64,000 nt of DNA from Nostoc sp. FACHB-973 (lineage in GTDB: Bacteria > Cyanobacteriota > Cyanobacteriia > Cyanobacteriales > Nostocaceae), in assembly GCF_014698115.1 (NCBI RefSeq), contig NZ_JACJSJ010000002.1, forward strand, positions 1-64,000. The letters are read 5' to 3'. Under the pieces are notes generated by a model. The model had not been told where the DNA came from and did no database searches. It saw only the letters and a list, made by a program, of their open reading frames with translations. Shown here piece after piece: positions 8,878 to 19,205 of this stretch (within the stretch, counting starts at the first letter, position 1; each line of letters opens with the position of its first letter). Made by a program: the position numbers and the translations under genes.

Positions 8878-11496
8878 TCAGCCGGTAAACACCTCAACTG
8901 GTAAACGACTAAAGGAAAGACGCTCATTCTGTACATCGACAAAGATGGTGTCACCGTCGTTGAATTCCCCGCGCAATATGGCTTTGGCAATTTGCGTTTC
9001 TAACTCCCGCTGAATTGCTCGTTTTAGTGGACGCGCCCCATATACGGGGTCATATCCTACTTCTGCCAAAAAGTCAAGGGCAACATCGGAGAGTTTGAGA
9101 GAAATCTTGCGATCGCCAAGTCTTTTCCGTAGTCTTTCCACTTGCAATTGCACAATTTGCCGTAATTCTTTCTTATTCAAACCGTGGAAGATGATGATTT
9201 CGTCAATCCGATTGAGGAATTCTGGACGGAAGCTATTTCGCATCGCCTCCATCACCCGACGGCGCATTTCATCATAGTGTGCGTTATCGCCAGCAATATC
9301 GAGAATGTACTGAGAACCGATGTTGCTAGTCATGATGATAATAGCGTTCTTAAAGTCCACTTTATGACCTTGGGCATCAGTGACACGACCATCATCAAGA
9401 ATTTGCAGGAAGATATTAAATACATCGGGGTGTGCTTTCTCGATTTCATCAAAGAGAATCACCGCATAAGGACGACGACGAATCGCTTCGGTTAGTTGTC
9501 CCCCTTCTTCATAACCTACATATCCTGGAGGCGCACCGATAAGCCTTGAGACGGCGTGTTTCTCCATATATTCCGACATATCGATTCGCACCAGTGCTTC
9601 TTCAGTGTCGAACATATAGGCCGCCAAAGCTTTTGCTAATTCGGTTTTACCTACACCCGTGGGCCCCAGGAAAATAAAGCTAGCGATGGGGCGATTGGGA
9701 TCGGCTAATCCAGCACGCGATCGCTGAATTGCATCGGCTACGGCTGTGACTGCTTCTTCTTGTCCAACCACGCGATGGTGCAATTCATCTTCTAAATGCA
9801 ACAGTTTTTCTTTCTCTGATTCCACCAACTTGCTAATAGGAATTCCTGTCCATTTAGAAATAATTTCAGCAATATCAGCTTCCGTTACTTCCTCGCGCAA
9901 CAGAGATTTGCCGCTTCTTTGGGCGTTTGCTAATTCGCTTTCTACTGCTTCTAATTGGCGATGTAAATCAGTTAATTTCCCATATTTTAACTCAGCAGCC
10001 CGATTGAGATCGTAGTCGCGTTCTGCTTGCTGAATCTCTAAATTCACCCGTTCAATTTCTTTTTTAACGGACTGAATTTTGTCAATGATATCTTTTTCAG
10101 ATTGCCATTGAGCGTTGAGAGTACTTTGTTCTTCTTTGAGGTCGGCAATTTCTTTTTCTAATCTTTCAAGACGTTCACGGGAAGCGGCATCACTTTCTTT
10201 TTGAAGTGATAACTTCTCCATTTCCAATTGCAGAATCTTGCGGTCAATTTCGTCGAGTTCTTCTGGTTTGGAGGTAATCTCCATTTTTAATCTAGCAGCG
10301 GCTTCATCTACTAAGTCAATGGCTTTATCTGGTAAAAAGCGATCGCTAATATAACGACTCGATAATATCGCCGCCGCAACTAAAGCACTATCAGAAATCT
10401 TCACCCCGTGGTGGTTTTCATAACGTTCTCTCAAGCCGCGCAAAATCGAAATTGCATCTTCGACACTGGGCTGATCCACATAAACTTGCTGGAAACGTCT
10501 TTCCAGTGCCGCATCTTTTTCGATGTATTTGCGATATTCATCCAAAGTTGTCGCCCCAATACAGCGCAATTCACCCCGCGCCAACATTGGTTTTAACAAG
10601 TTACCAGCATCCATCGCGCCTTGGGTAGCACCAGCACCGACGACGGTGTGAATTTCATCAATAAATAAGACAATATTGCCGCCCGATTCGGTAACTTCTT
10701 TTAATACTGCTTTTAGACGTTCTTCAAATTCACCCCGGAATTTTGCCCCCGCAATTAAAGCCCCCATATCTAAAGCAATTAATTTGCGGTCTTTGAGGGA
10801 CTGGGGAACATCACCAGCGACAATCCGCTGTGCTAATCCTTCAGCGATCGCAGTTTTGCCAACACCCGGTTCACCAATTAATACAGGGTTATTCTTAGTA
10901 CGACGAGAGAGAATTTGCACAGTCCGACGAATTTCATCATCCCGCCCAATCACTGGATCGAGTTGACCTTTACGGGCTGCTTCTGTGAGGTCACGCCCGT
11001 ATTTTTCCAGTGCGTCATATTTGCCTTCTGGATTTTGGTCGGTCACTTTTTGGCTCCCACGAATTTGTTTAATAATATTTTTTAGTTTCTTTTCGTCTAA
11101 AGCGAATTCTTGAAATAAACCTTTGCCAAAGCGGTCGTCTTTAGCATAAGCCAGCAATAAATGTTCAATTGAAATATATTCGTCTTGAAATTCCTTGCGA
11201 TATCCGTCTGCGCGATCTAGAAGTGTATCCAAACTGCGTCCTAAGTATACGGAAGTACTGTTACCAGAGACTTTCGGCTGACGTTGGATAAAATTATCGG
11301 TGCGATCGCGCAGTTTTTGCAAGTTAACACTGGCTTTCGTCAAAACACTGCTGGTTAGTCCATCTTGTTCTAGCAGTGCTTTCATCAAATGTTCGCTTTC
11401 AATCTGCTGTTGTTGATATTGCTTGACAATATCCGGCGTGTGGGCGATCGCTTCCCAGGCTTTTTCCGTAAATTGGTTTGGATTAGTAGGTTGCAT
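8878..11496 (-). CDS. clpB: ATP-dependent disaggregase ClpB
   Basis: The 872-residue protein has the full ClpB layout. Clp-N repeats cover residues 1-145. The first AAA+ module has Walker A GEPGVGKT at 208-215 and Walker B VLFIDE at 276-281. A long coiled-coil M domain runs about 405-530, which separates ClpB from ClpA/ClpC. The second AAA+ module has Walker A GPTGVGKT at 611-618. With DnaK it pulls proteins out of aggregates after heat stress. Cyanobacteria usually have more than one clpB, and I cannot tell which paralogue this is. No complete CIRCE heat-shock operator was found upstream. Confidence 0.97.
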   Translation of the reverse strand: MQPTNPNQFTEKAWEAIAHTPDIVKQYQQQQIESEHLMKALLEQDGLTSSVLTKASVNLQKLRDRTDNFIQRQPKVSGNSTSVYLGRSLDTLLDRADGYRKEFQDEYISIEHLLLAYAKDDRFGKGLFQEFALDEKKLKNIIKQIRGSQKVTDQNPEGKYDALEKYGRDLTEAARKGQLDPVIGRDDEIRRTVQILSRRTKNNPVLIGEPGVGKTAIAEGLAQRIVAGDVPQSLKDRKLIALDMGALIAGAKFRGEFEERLKAVLKEVTESGGNIVLFIDEIHTVVGAGATQGAMDAGNLLKPMLARGELRCIGATTLDEYRKYIEKDAALERRFQQVYVDQPSVEDAISILRGLRERYENHHGVKISDSALVAAAILSSRYISDRFLPDKAIDLVDEAAARLKMEITSKPEELDEIDRKILQLEMEKLSLQKESDAASRERLERLEKEIADLKEEQSTLNAQWQSEKDIIDKIQSVKKEIERVNLEIQQAERDYDLNRAAELKYGKLTDLHRQLEAVESELANAQRSGKSLLREEVTEADIAEIISKWTGIPISKLVESEKEKLLHLEDELHHRVVGQEEAVTAVADAIQRSRAGLADPNRPIASFIFLGPTGVGKTELAKALAAYMFDTEEALVRIDMSEYMEKHAVSRLIGAPPGYVGYEEGGQLTEAIRRRPYAVILFDEIEKAHPDVFNIFLQILDDGRVTDAQGHKVDFKNAIIIMTSNIGSQYILDIAGDNAHYDEMRRRVMEAMRNSFRPEFLNRIDEIIIFHGLNKKELRQIVQLQVERLRKRLGDRKISLKLSDVALDFLAEVGYDPVYGARPLKRAIQRELETQIAKAILRGEFNDGDTIFVDVQNERLSFSRLPVEVFTG

Positions 11497-12015
11497 AAGC
11501 TATTGGATAAACCACTTTAGGGGGACAAGGCACACAGAGCAATATTCTCTGATAAAGATATTGTAAAAACAGGTAAGCCCTTAGCTGGATCGGTCTTCAC
11601 GTCTTTGTAGAGTAGTAGTATTACCGCCCTTGCTGGTTTTTCGTCACCTGTTGCTTCGCGTGCAAACATTTTTCTAGACACAAAAGCGATCGCCCTAAGC
11701 ATCCTACAGACTCTACTGTAGATTTAATTTAAATTAACTGATTACTGATATTAGTAAATTTCTGTTAACTGAGTGCTAGCAAATGAATATAATAAGTTTC
11801 TTGACAGTGGGGGCGATCGACACACCCAAACAATCAAAGAAACATCCTCTTTACCCACTCCCCACTCCCTCTATTTCTTCAGAGTCATAGGTACTTGTCT
11901 TGATAACTTGAGTAGAATAAAGATATAGTATGATGATCTTTACCGATCAAAATTTTGTCAGTAAATGCATAAAATCTGAAAATAAACCAGTAAATTTATT
12001 TATCCTTATTTAATA
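11497..12015. other. Upstream region of clpB and the small gene to its right
   Basis: This 519-base spacer separates divergent genes. It includes a HIP1 site near 11687, a half-match to the CIRCE right arm (GAGTGCTA near 11771) without its partner arm, and a short CCCACTCCCC-type repeat near 11860. A 61-codon frame at 11517-11702 has no support and is probably clpB leader. Confidence 0.5.
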
Positions 12016-12279
12016 GTGATGAAAAACGTGAAAAATTTTCCAATAAGAGGTTTAACAGCCGAAGAACGGCAGTTTTTATTAATGAAAGAATCTAAAGAGT
12101 ATATGCGCGGTAAGAAAAGCCTCAGTCAATTTCAAGAGGCTGAGCGCAAGTATGGTACAGATTATGGTTCAGTTACCCTCGAATTAGCTAGCAAAGATAA
12201 ACTTTTACCAAAGCTATGGCGTTTTTTAGCATCTCCTTGGCAACAAAACAAAGACAAAAACCTAATTAAAATCAGATAG
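12016..12279 (+). CDS. Small hypothetical protein
   Basis: The 87-residue, basic, soluble protein contains an amphipathic helical stretch (TAEERQFLLMKESKEYMRG, about 15-33) followed by a QFQEAERKYG segment. The frame is open with sensible amino-acid usage, and a second ATG one codon in is an equally good start. I recognise no family. It is convergent with the GAF-domain gene and stands alone. Function unknown. Confidence 0.5.
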   Translation: MMKNVKNFPIRGLTAEERQFLLMKESKEYMRGKKSLSQFQEAERKYGTDYGSVTLELASKDKLLPKLWRFLASPWQQNKDKNLIKIR

Positions 12280-12307
12280 CATCTATCTATGTGCTGAGAC
12301 TGTCGTT

Positions 12308-13150
12308 TTAATTAGTAATCGAATATTGTAATTGGTAATTACGGGCTACTAACATCACTGCCGCTAAACGATTCGCAATTATAAATAGTAACTCTTGGGT
12401 AGCTTTAGAATCAAAAGTTGTGACATCTCTACTGTAGAGACACAAAACTCCTAAACTGTCCGTACCTCCGATAATCGGTATAGTAATCAATGTCATATAA
12501 TCTAAAATGCGGCCAGTTCTATCCTTGCTAAAAATGTATTGTGGATCGTCAGCGTGCCACATATTATTTATACGTGATAGATGTACAATCCGTCGTTTGC
12601 CATCAATGAAAGTACAACCTGCACATCCCCGATTTTGATTAAGGTCTTCACCAATGTAGAAACGTACTTTATTTCCGTATTCATTTGGTGATTGTGATTG
12701 ACACCAAGTAGTTAAAAAATCTGGGTTACTAGGGTCTGGTGCATAAATAGCAATACCACATCCATCCAGAAGCGGCATGATATTATGTGTTTTTTCAATA
12801 AATTGCTCTAATAATCGCTTCAGTGATTCATGAATATTTGGATTTACATCCAACTTAGGCAGCAGTAATAGTAATGAATCATCTAATTCGTTAAGCTTGA
12901 TGGCGATTTGATGTGCTTTGTGATAATGTCTTACAGTCAATAAAAGCGGTAACAGAGTAATTAAAAAAGCTAAAACCAAAATCCATAGCCTGATTGTTAC
13001 TGACTGACTAATTAAAGACCATAACTTTTCTGAAAAAGTTTTATTTACTTGGCTGGTAATAATACTAGTAAAAACCGCAAGCGATAAAGACGCGATAAAA
13101 CTGATAGCTATTCTTACCCAGTTGGGAATTCTCGTTAGATTAAGCGCCAT
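12308..13150 (-). CDS. Membrane-anchored GAF-domain protein
   Basis: Two transmembrane segments lie near residues 11-31 and 52-72 of this 280-residue protein. A short helical linker follows, then a GAF-like domain from about 100 to 275; the final part, IPIIGGTDSLGVLCLYS, is the typical closing strand region. A RGCAGC motif (two cysteines three apart) and HADDPQYIFS lie in the ligand-pocket region and could bind a cofactor or sense redox, which is inference. There is no kinase, cyclase or HD output domain, so it is either a sensor stub or works with a partner elsewhere. Confidence 0.7.
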   Translation of the reverse strand: MALNLTRIPNWVRIAISFIASLSLAVFTSIITSQVNKTFSEKLWSLISQSVTIRLWILVLAFLITLLPLLLTVRHYHKAHQIAIKLNELDDSLLLLLPKLDVNPNIHESLKRLLEQFIEKTHNIMPLLDGCGIAIYAPDPSNPDFLTTWCQSQSPNEYGNKVRFYIGEDLNQNRGCAGCTFIDGKRRIVHLSRINNMWHADDPQYIFSKDRTGRILDYMTLITIPIIGGTDSLGVLCLYSRDVTTFDSKATQELLFIIANRLAAVMLVARNYQLQYSITN

Positions 13151-13249
13151 AGGTGCTGATTGGCATCTAAAAAGGTGGTCAGTATACCCTTAATTACAGT
13201 ATAAAGGTTATGTAAAGAACGACAAGCCTACTTTAGAGAATCTCACTGA

Positions 13250-13304
13250 GATTGGGCATTGGGCATTGGTTATTAACTGCTCTCCCTCATCTCCCCATCT
13301 CCCT
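13250..13304. repeat. GGGCATT and CTCCC tandem repeats
   Basis: Two to three copies of ATTGGGC-type heptamers (13250-13275) are followed by CTCCCTCATCTCCCC units (about 13280-13304). They lie between the GAF gene promoter and the next small gene. Confidence 0.6.
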
Positions 13305-13367
13305 TGCCTCTAAATAAACCTTTCCTGTCCCCAGACAGAGTTACCATAATTCCAGGTCGCCTAGTGG

Positions 13368-13751
13368 ATGCTAAAAATGATTGACCCCTACGACTTTGAG
13401 GATGATGACTTTGACTTAGAGGATGAGGATTTATTTGAAATAAAACCCATCAGCAAAATGACTGAAGGGGAAAAGCTACAGCGATTTAAGCGTTTCTTTG
13501 ACAGCAGCAGTCGTGCTATGTTGCAAGACTGCCTATTTCGGATCGTAAATCAGGAAGATGGTTTCGGTACTTTGGAGATTCTTTGCCCTAATGAAGTTGT
13601 AAGGCAACGCCTTTCCAAGAAAAAGCGCAAAATTACTAACAACATCAACACCTGTTGGAACCATATCAGATGGTTTTCCCTATGTGTCCAGCAAGATAGT
13701 GAGTTGAATTGTCAAAAGTTTACCCGCAACGGTGATTTGGTGACACGTTAG
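13368..13751 (+). CDS. Acidic small hypothetical protein
   Basis: A very acidic N-terminus (DFEDDDFDLEDEDLFE, residues 9-24) opens this 127-residue protein. A mixed, more basic region with a KKKRK cluster near residue 86 follows. A second in-frame Met (residue 4, MIDPYDF) could be the true start. I do not recognise a named family. The stop falls just before a G-rich repeat block, and the next gene (Trp-rich protein) follows in the same direction. The split into acidic and basic parts suggests a binding or regulatory role, but none can be named. Confidence 0.55.
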   Translation: MLKMIDPYDFEDDDFDLEDEDLFEIKPISKMTEGEKLQRFKRFFDSSSRAMLQDCLFRIVNQEDGFGTLEILCPNEVVRQRLSKKKRKITNNINTCWNHIRWFSLCVQQDSELNCQKFTRNGDLVTR

Positions 13752-13752
13752 T

Positions 13753-13875
<123 letters not shown>

Positions 13876-14130
13876 ATGACAAAAAAACAAAAATTTCCTT
13901 ACTTACTCGGTTCTAAGTGGACAGCACAGCAAAAAGTTGACGGATGGAGACACTTCCAAGTCGTCAACCGTAAAAATCAGAGTAAGTGGGTATACGCTGA
14001 AATGGTGGCTGCGTGCGATCCCAAAGTTCGTTTTTGGATAAATGCCAAATTATTACAGGATAACTCCCAGTGGCAAGCTGGCTGGCAAACATTACAGGAA
14101 ATTGAAGAACTAGAAGATGATGTGTCTTGA
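13876..14130 (+). CDS. Trp-rich conserved small protein (TIGR02450-like)
   Basis: The 84-residue protein has tryptophans spaced as in the small TIGR02450 family: SKWTAQQ, GWRHFQV, KWVYAEMV, then FWINAKLL and WQAGWQTL. The family is common in cyanobacteria and proteobacteria, and no function is known. The start ATG lies directly after a TGACTAATGACAA repeat, which replaces any normal ribosome-binding site. Confidence 0.8.
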   Translation: MTKKQKFPYLLGSKWTAQQKVDGWRHFQVVNRKNQSKWVYAEMVAACDPKVRFWINAKLLQDNSQWQAGWQTLQEIEELEDDVS

Positions 14131-14309
14131 TTGCTTGAAACAGATAAACTGAAATAAATCTCAAGTAATATATGCCTTTAGGTTACTTGACATTTTGACT
14201 GATGTTTTAATTTGACATTAATGGTGGAGTTTAAGCGATCGCACACCAGATTTCAAGGAAAGTGAAGTACACAAATTAAGTCTGGTAGCCAGGGATAAAG
14301 CTTGTTTTA

Positions 14310-14354
14310 CTTCTGAATTCTGAATTCTGAATTCTGACTTCTGAATTCTGAATT
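14310..14354. repeat. TTCTGAA heptamer tandem repeat
   Basis: About six copies of TTCTGAA, two of them altered, occupy the space just downstream of the minus-strand Uma2-type gene. The same unit recurs in inverted form at 36508-36683. Confidence 0.8.
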
Positions 14355-14366
14355 TTCCTGCAAATT

Positions 14367-15113
14367 TCACGCTAAAGTTTCTGGATCGACACCAAAGGCT
14401 TTTAAATTTTGCGCCAAGATTTTTACCCGTTGTTCTGATTCCACGCGCTGCTGTTCTTCAAAAGCTGCGCGTTCTTCCAGTTCTCGGATGCGTTCTTCTG
14501 GTGTCAACAATCTCTGTCCTTCCTCGTCATACCAATACAACCACTCCCGCACTATACCTTGATAAATTCCTCGTTCTCGCCCAATTCCTAAACCAATTTC
14601 TGGTAGCCAAACAGGGCTTCCTGACATTAAAGTATATTCCCCATCAACTAAGCGATATACTTCCAAGGGCGACTTTTTGCGCCGCAGGGGATTGTACACA
14701 ACGTAGTATAAAATTCCTAATTCTTTGGCATAGAATTCTTTCTTGGTAGTGTATTCTCCTCGATGAATTTGGGAAACAACTTCTAGTGCTAAAATTGGCA
14801 GCTTTTTTTCTTCCCACAGTACATAACTCAGGCGTAAGTCTAATCCTTGGGAGAAGGCTTTGCCTACATCAATGAAACGTTGAACTCCTAAGCTGAGAAA
14901 CCCATCAGGGACGATCGCTGGTTTTTCTGGGTGATAATAAATACCCATATTGATGCCAAAAAACCAATCCCAGCGATCGCACCAAGCTAAAGCCAGTATG
15001 GTTTTCAGTAGGCCAGGAATTGAATTTTGTAGTTCATTATCCACAGGAGTATCATCTGAGTCTGGTAGTTCTTCGGAAGAAGGCAAACAGTGCAGCGGAT
15101 TGTAGTTTAACAT
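14367..15113 (-). CDS. Uma2 family nuclease-like protein (DUF820)
   Basis: The sequence fits the Uma2/DUF820 group of PD-(D/E)XK-type proteins, which is greatly expanded in cyanobacteria. An acidic residue lies in IVPDGFLSLG, the strand LALEVVSQ carries the second acid, and YTTKKEFYA carries the lysine and helix. The C-terminus ends in a charged helix (ERIRELEERAAFEEQQ). I place the start at MLNYNPLHCL (15113), the usual start of this subfamily. The frame stays open 25 codons further, to 15188. Nuclease activity is not established for the family, and its role is unclear. Confidence 0.82.
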   Translation of the reverse strand: MLNYNPLHCLPSSEELPDSDDTPVDNELQNSIPGLLKTILALAWCDRWDWFFGINMGIYYHPEKPAIVPDGFLSLGVQRFIDVGKAFSQGLDLRLSYVLWEEKKLPILALEVVSQIHRGEYTTKKEFYAKELGILYYVVYNPLRRKKSPLEVYRLVDGEYTLMSGSPVWLPEIGLGIGRERGIYQGIVREWLYWYDEEGQRLLTPEERIRELEERAAFEEQQRVESEQRVKILAQNLKAFGVDPETLA

Positions 15114-15416
15114 TACGGGTTTTGCTACATCTGATTCTAAATAAATTGTAGAAAATCTATTGATGTGCGATCGCATAGTAACAATCAAAAACTATTTTGA
15201 GCGTAGGCGTAGCCCGTCGGAGACATCGCTTTGTGTTTTTTCTCAGTATTTAAACATAATTCCAAGTGTAAAATTTTTTAAATACGTAAATTTTCGGTAC
15301 TGACTACCAGAGTGTCTAACTGACAATAGCAACAAAGGGCAGAAGATTTTTCAACGATTCAAAAAATCTTGTGCAGTTGGAATGCCCTATTGTTAATTCG
15401 TACCGAAGTATTAGAT

Positions 15417-18023
15417 ATGTCATTACAAATCCCTTCACGAGTTTTAATTAAACGCTTCCTAACGGTTTTTTTGCCGTTATCAGCGTTAGTTGGAGGTGTT
15501 TTAGGGACTATCTATTACCAACACATACAAACCGAGAAAGTTGTACTAAAAACGAATGAATTCCGCAAAATAGATTTACAAAAAAAACTCATCAGCACAG
15601 ACTTTCGCTCGGTTGTCTCAGATTTGATGGTAATCTCTAGCCAAAACGAGCTAGAGGGAATCTTAGAAAAAGCCGATGGAGAACAACAAAAACTCGCCCA
15701 AGAATTTTTATTAATTTCTCGATATAAAAAACTTTACGACCAAATTCGCTTTTTGGATGAATTAGGTAAGGAAGTTGTTAGAGTCAACTTCAACCAGGGA
15801 GAACCACGAATTGTCCCCGAAGAAAAACTGCAAATTCAAGCCAAGCGCTACTGGTTTAATGACACTTTGCGGCTAAACCAAGGACAAGTATTTGTCTCTC
15901 CCCTCGATCTCAACATTGAACGAGGCCAAGTTGAACAACCCGTCAAGCCAATGATCCGCTTTGGTACTCCCGTTTTCGATCGCCGGGGAAACAAGCGAGG
16001 CATCATAGTGTTAAATTATTTCGGTGCCAAACTGCTGGATAACTTTAATCAAGCCCCCGCCAACACCTCCAGCCAGGGAATGCTGCTGAATGCTGACGGC
16101 TACTGGTTAAAAGGGGCAAAGTCTGAGGATGAATGGGGATTTATGTTTCCCGAACGCCAAAACCGGACTTTTGGCAAGGCTTTTCCCTTAGCATGGCAGC
16201 AGATTTCTCAAACAGAATCGGGACAATTCCAAACTGGTGAAGGAATGTTCACCTTTACAACAATCTACCCCCTGGCGGAAGGGCAAAAATCCAGTACAGG
16301 AGCCGGACAGGCTTTTGCAGCAAGTAAGAATCAAATTGACACTAAATCCTATTACTGGAAGATTGTCTCGTGGGTGTCGCCACAAACGTTGACGACCAAA
16401 TCAAAACAATTTTTGAATCAATTACTACTGTTATATGTCGGCTTAGTAGGACTAATTGGCATTGGTTCTTGGCTACTGGCAAAAGCTAGCGTCAATCGTC
16501 AGATGTCCCAGATAGAGTTAAGGCAGTCTGAAACTCAGCTGCGAGAGCTAGTTGAGCGAGAAAAAATCCTGAAAACTCGTTTATCTAGTCAAATTCGTAA
16601 CTCGCTGGATTTAAATACGATTTTAAGTACAGTAGTGGGTGAAGTTCGGGAACTGCTCCAGATTGACCGATGCCAGTTTCTTTGGTGTCACACAGAAGAT
16701 GAATCTACAAAATTTGAACTGAGTCAGGAAGCCTGCGCTCCCGATTTGCCAGAACCCTTGGGCGACTCTGCTATGGAGAAGCTGCAAGTGCTGAGTCAGG
16801 CTGTTATTGGGGGGAATTTGCTGCGCTTGGATGACATTGCCACAGATTCCGGGCTTGATGCCAAAAATCGGGATTTACTGATGAGTTTGGGCTTGAAATC
16901 TCTATTGGCAGTATCAGTTTACAGCCAGTCTGGCTGCTTGGGTGTGATTGTCTGCGAACACAGTAGAGGGCTGCGTTCCTGGAGTGATGATGAGGTGGAA
17001 TTGATTCGAGGCGTGGCTGACCAGTTAGCGATCGCCATTGACCAGGCACAATTGTATAATCAAAGCCGTGCTGCCACTGCTGCCGCGACTACCCAAGCAG
17101 AACAACTCAACCAAGCTTTACACAATCTCAAACAAACCCAAGCCCAACTGATTCAGACCGAAAAAATGTCGAGTTTAGGTCAATTAGTCGCTGGGGTAGC
17201 TCATGAAATTAATAACCCAGTTAACTTTATCTACGGCAACCTGACCTATGTAAATGAATATACACTGGGCTTACTAGAACTAGTAAAACTCTATCAAAAG
17301 TCTAATGCTCATTGCACAAATGAAGTACAAGCTCATATAGAAGCGATCGAGCTTGATTTTATAGTTGAGGATTTACCTAAAATGTTAGCTTCTATGAAAA
17401 TAGGAGCTAATCGCATTCGTGAAATAGTTCTATCTTTGCGGAATTTTTCTCGACTTGACGAAGCCGAAATGAAGCCTGTCAACATTCATGAAGGCATTGA
17501 TAGTACACTACTAATTTTACAAAATCGCCTCAAACAAACCTCTGGAAATTCTGGCATTGAAATCATCAAGGAATATGGCGATATTCCTTTAGTAGAGTGC
17601 TATGCCGGACAACTCAATCAAGTGTTTATGAATCTGATTAGTAATGCCATTGACGCCCTAGATAGTTATAACACTCAGCGAACTCCTGAGGACATAAAAG
17701 CCAAGCCTAGCCAAATTGTAATTCGGACTAATTTACGTAACTTGGATCGTATAACTATACAGATTGCAGATAATGGTTCTGGAATAACACCAGCAATTAA
17801 ACAACGATTATTTGACCCTTTCTTTACCACAAAACCCGCAGGTAAAGGTACAGGATTAGGGTTAGCAATTAGCGCTCAGATTGTCACAGAAAAGCACAAT
17901 GGAGCTATTTGGTGTGTTTCAGAACCCGGACAAGGCGCAGAATTTTGGGTTGAGATTCCAATTAAGCAAAACTGGAAATTAGTTACTGCAAATGTTACAA
18001 CTATAGCAGTCCTAAATCACTAA
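15417..18023 (+). CDS. Sensor histidine kinase with Cache-like sensor and GAF domain
   Basis: From the start MSLQIPS the protein has 868 residues; an upstream TTG at 15369 would add 16. The order is: first membrane helix (about 15-35), a large extracytoplasmic Cache-like sensor domain, second helix (about 340-360), a GAF domain, then the kinase core. The phosphoacceptor is H596 in GVAHEINNP, with N-box NLISNAIDAL, DNGSGI, FDPFFTTK and GTGLGL for ATP binding. The core resembles the cyanobacterial class with a long dimerisation helix. There is no response regulator alongside, so its partner and signal are unknown. Confidence 0.9.
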   Translation: MSLQIPSRVLIKRFLTVFLPLSALVGGVLGTIYYQHIQTEKVVLKTNEFRKIDLQKKLISTDFRSVVSDLMVISSQNELEGILEKADGEQQKLAQEFLLISRYKKLYDQIRFLDELGKEVVRVNFNQGEPRIVPEEKLQIQAKRYWFNDTLRLNQGQVFVSPLDLNIERGQVEQPVKPMIRFGTPVFDRRGNKRGIIVLNYFGAKLLDNFNQAPANTSSQGMLLNADGYWLKGAKSEDEWGFMFPERQNRTFGKAFPLAWQQISQTESGQFQTGEGMFTFTTIYPLAEGQKSSTGAGQAFAASKNQIDTKSYYWKIVSWVSPQTLTTKSKQFLNQLLLLYVGLVGLIGIGSWLLAKASVNRQMSQIELRQSETQLRELVEREKILKTRLSSQIRNSLDLNTILSTVVGEVRELLQIDRCQFLWCHTEDESTKFELSQEACAPDLPEPLGDSAMEKLQVLSQAVIGGNLLRLDDIATDSGLDAKNRDLLMSLGLKSLLAVSVYSQSGCLGVIVCEHSRGLRSWSDDEVELIRGVADQLAIAIDQAQLYNQSRAATAAATTQAEQLNQALHNLKQTQAQLIQTEKMSSLGQLVAGVAHEINNPVNFIYGNLTYVNEYTLGLLELVKLYQKSNAHCTNEVQAHIEAIELDFIVEDLPKMLASMKIGANRIREIVLSLRNFSRLDEAEMKPVNIHEGIDSTLLILQNRLKQTSGNSGIEIIKEYGDIPLVECYAGQLNQVFMNLISNAIDALDSYNTQRTPEDIKAKPSQIVIRTNLRNLDRITIQIADNGSGITPAIKQRLFDPFFTTKPAGKGTGLGLAISAQIVTEKHNGAIWCVSEPGQGAEFWVEIPIKQNWKLVTANVTTIAVLNH

Positions 18024-18052
18024 AAATTAAAATTATCATCTGCAATCAATTA

Positions 18053-19042
18053 ATGAGCAATATTAACGATCGCGCTGATTTTGATAGTCCTTGGAAAGAA
18101 ATTATAGAAGCTTATTTCCCCCAAGCAATGCATTTCTTTTTTCCCGAAACTTCTGCATTAATTGATTGGGAACGTCCCTATGAATTTCTCGATAAAGAAT
18201 TTCAACAAATAGCTCGTGAAGCTGAACAGGGGAAGCGATATGCCGATCAATTGGTCAAAGTTTGGCAAATTCAAGGGGAAGAACTTTGGTTATTAATCCA
18301 TGTAGAAATTCAGGCACAAAAAGAAGATAACTTTCCCAAGCGGATGTTTACCTACAACTTTCGCATATTTGACCGCTTTGATCGACCAGCAATTAGCCTT
18401 GCAATTCTCTGCGATTCAAACCGCGAATGGCGACCAAGCAATTACAGTTACAATTATCCCAATACTCGCTTAATGTTTGAATTTGGCAGTATTAAACTTT
18501 TGGATTACGAAAATCGTTTTCACGAGTTAGAAAATAGCGATAATCCATTTGCAACTGTCGTTATGGCGCATTTGAAAACGCAGCAGACACGCTTATCACC
18601 TAAACAACGCAAAATATGGAAATTTAGATTAATTCGCAGACTATATGATTTGGGCTTAGAAGAGCAGGATATTCGTAATCTGTATCGATTTATCGATTGG
18701 GTTATGATATTACCAAAGGCATTGGAAAATCAGTTTTGGCAAGAGTTTAAGCAATTTGAGCAGGAGCGCACTATGAGATATATAACTACAGGTGAGCGCA
18801 TCGGCTACGAGCGCGGAAAACAAGAAGGTAGACAAGAAGGTAGACAAGAAGGTAGACAAGAAGGTAGACAAGAGCTTATTTTAAGGTTACTACAAAGACG
18901 AGTGGGAGAATTATCACCAGAATTACAAGAGCGCATCAAATCTCTGTCTTTAAATCAATTAGAAACTCTTGGTGAAGCTTTGTTAGATTTTACTGCTATG
19001 GAAGATTTACTTAACTGGTTGCAAACAAATCAATCAGCTTAA
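18053..19042 (+). CDS. Rpn/PDDEXK-type nuclease-transposase-like protein with DUF4351
   Basis: The N-terminal part (about 10-230) matches the Rpn/PD-(D/E)XK putative-transposase family: FPQAMHFFFPE, DKEFQQIAR, then LLIHVEIQAQ with the acidic core. The last about 55 residues look like DUF4351 (LLQRRVGELSPELQERI). Between them lies a perfect in-frame repeat: four copies of a 12-base unit at 18821-18868, encoding QEGR four times (residues 257-272). Rpn proteins promote RecA-independent recombination in other bacteria. It starts 29 bases after the histidine kinase; a functional link is unlikely. Confidence 0.82.
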   Translation: MSNINDRADFDSPWKEIIEAYFPQAMHFFFPETSALIDWERPYEFLDKEFQQIAREAEQGKRYADQLVKVWQIQGEELWLLIHVEIQAQKEDNFPKRMFTYNFRIFDRFDRPAISLAILCDSNREWRPSNYSYNYPNTRLMFEFGSIKLLDYENRFHELENSDNPFATVVMAHLKTQQTRLSPKQRKIWKFRLIRRLYDLGLEEQDIRNLYRFIDWVMILPKALENQFWQEFKQFEQERTMRYITTGERIGYERGKQEGRQEGRQEGRQEGRQELILRLLQRRVGELSPELQERIKSLSLNQLETLGEALLDFTAMEDLLNWLQTNQSA

Positions 19043-19136
19043 AATTTATTTTCATGGGAATTGGAAAAAATATATCTACTCACTTATAGCAGTTCACCAA
19101 TTCCATGAGTTTTTTTACTTGACCCAATCAGAGAGC

Positions 19137-19166
19137 AATAAAAAGGGCAGGTAGAAAACCCGCCCT
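19137..19166 (-). terminator. Rho-independent-type terminator downstream of ndhD
   Basis: On the minus strand a GGGCGGG/CCTGCCC-type stem with one mismatch (19144-19166) is followed by a T run (the A run at 19137-19144 on the plus strand), 40-70 bases after the ndhD stop. Confidence 0.7.
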
Positions 19167-19205
19167 CAAAGTAATTTTAATTTAAACTAAACTAGCGATC
19201 GCCAC

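Noticed and set aside
11517..11702. 61-codon frame just upstream of clpB
   Set aside because: No recognisable features; it lies where the clpB leader and promoter should be and contains a HIP1 site by chance.
11761..11780. Possible CIRCE heat-shock operator upstream of clpB
   Set aside because: Only the GAGTGCTA arm is present; the TTAGCACTC arm at the right spacing is missing.
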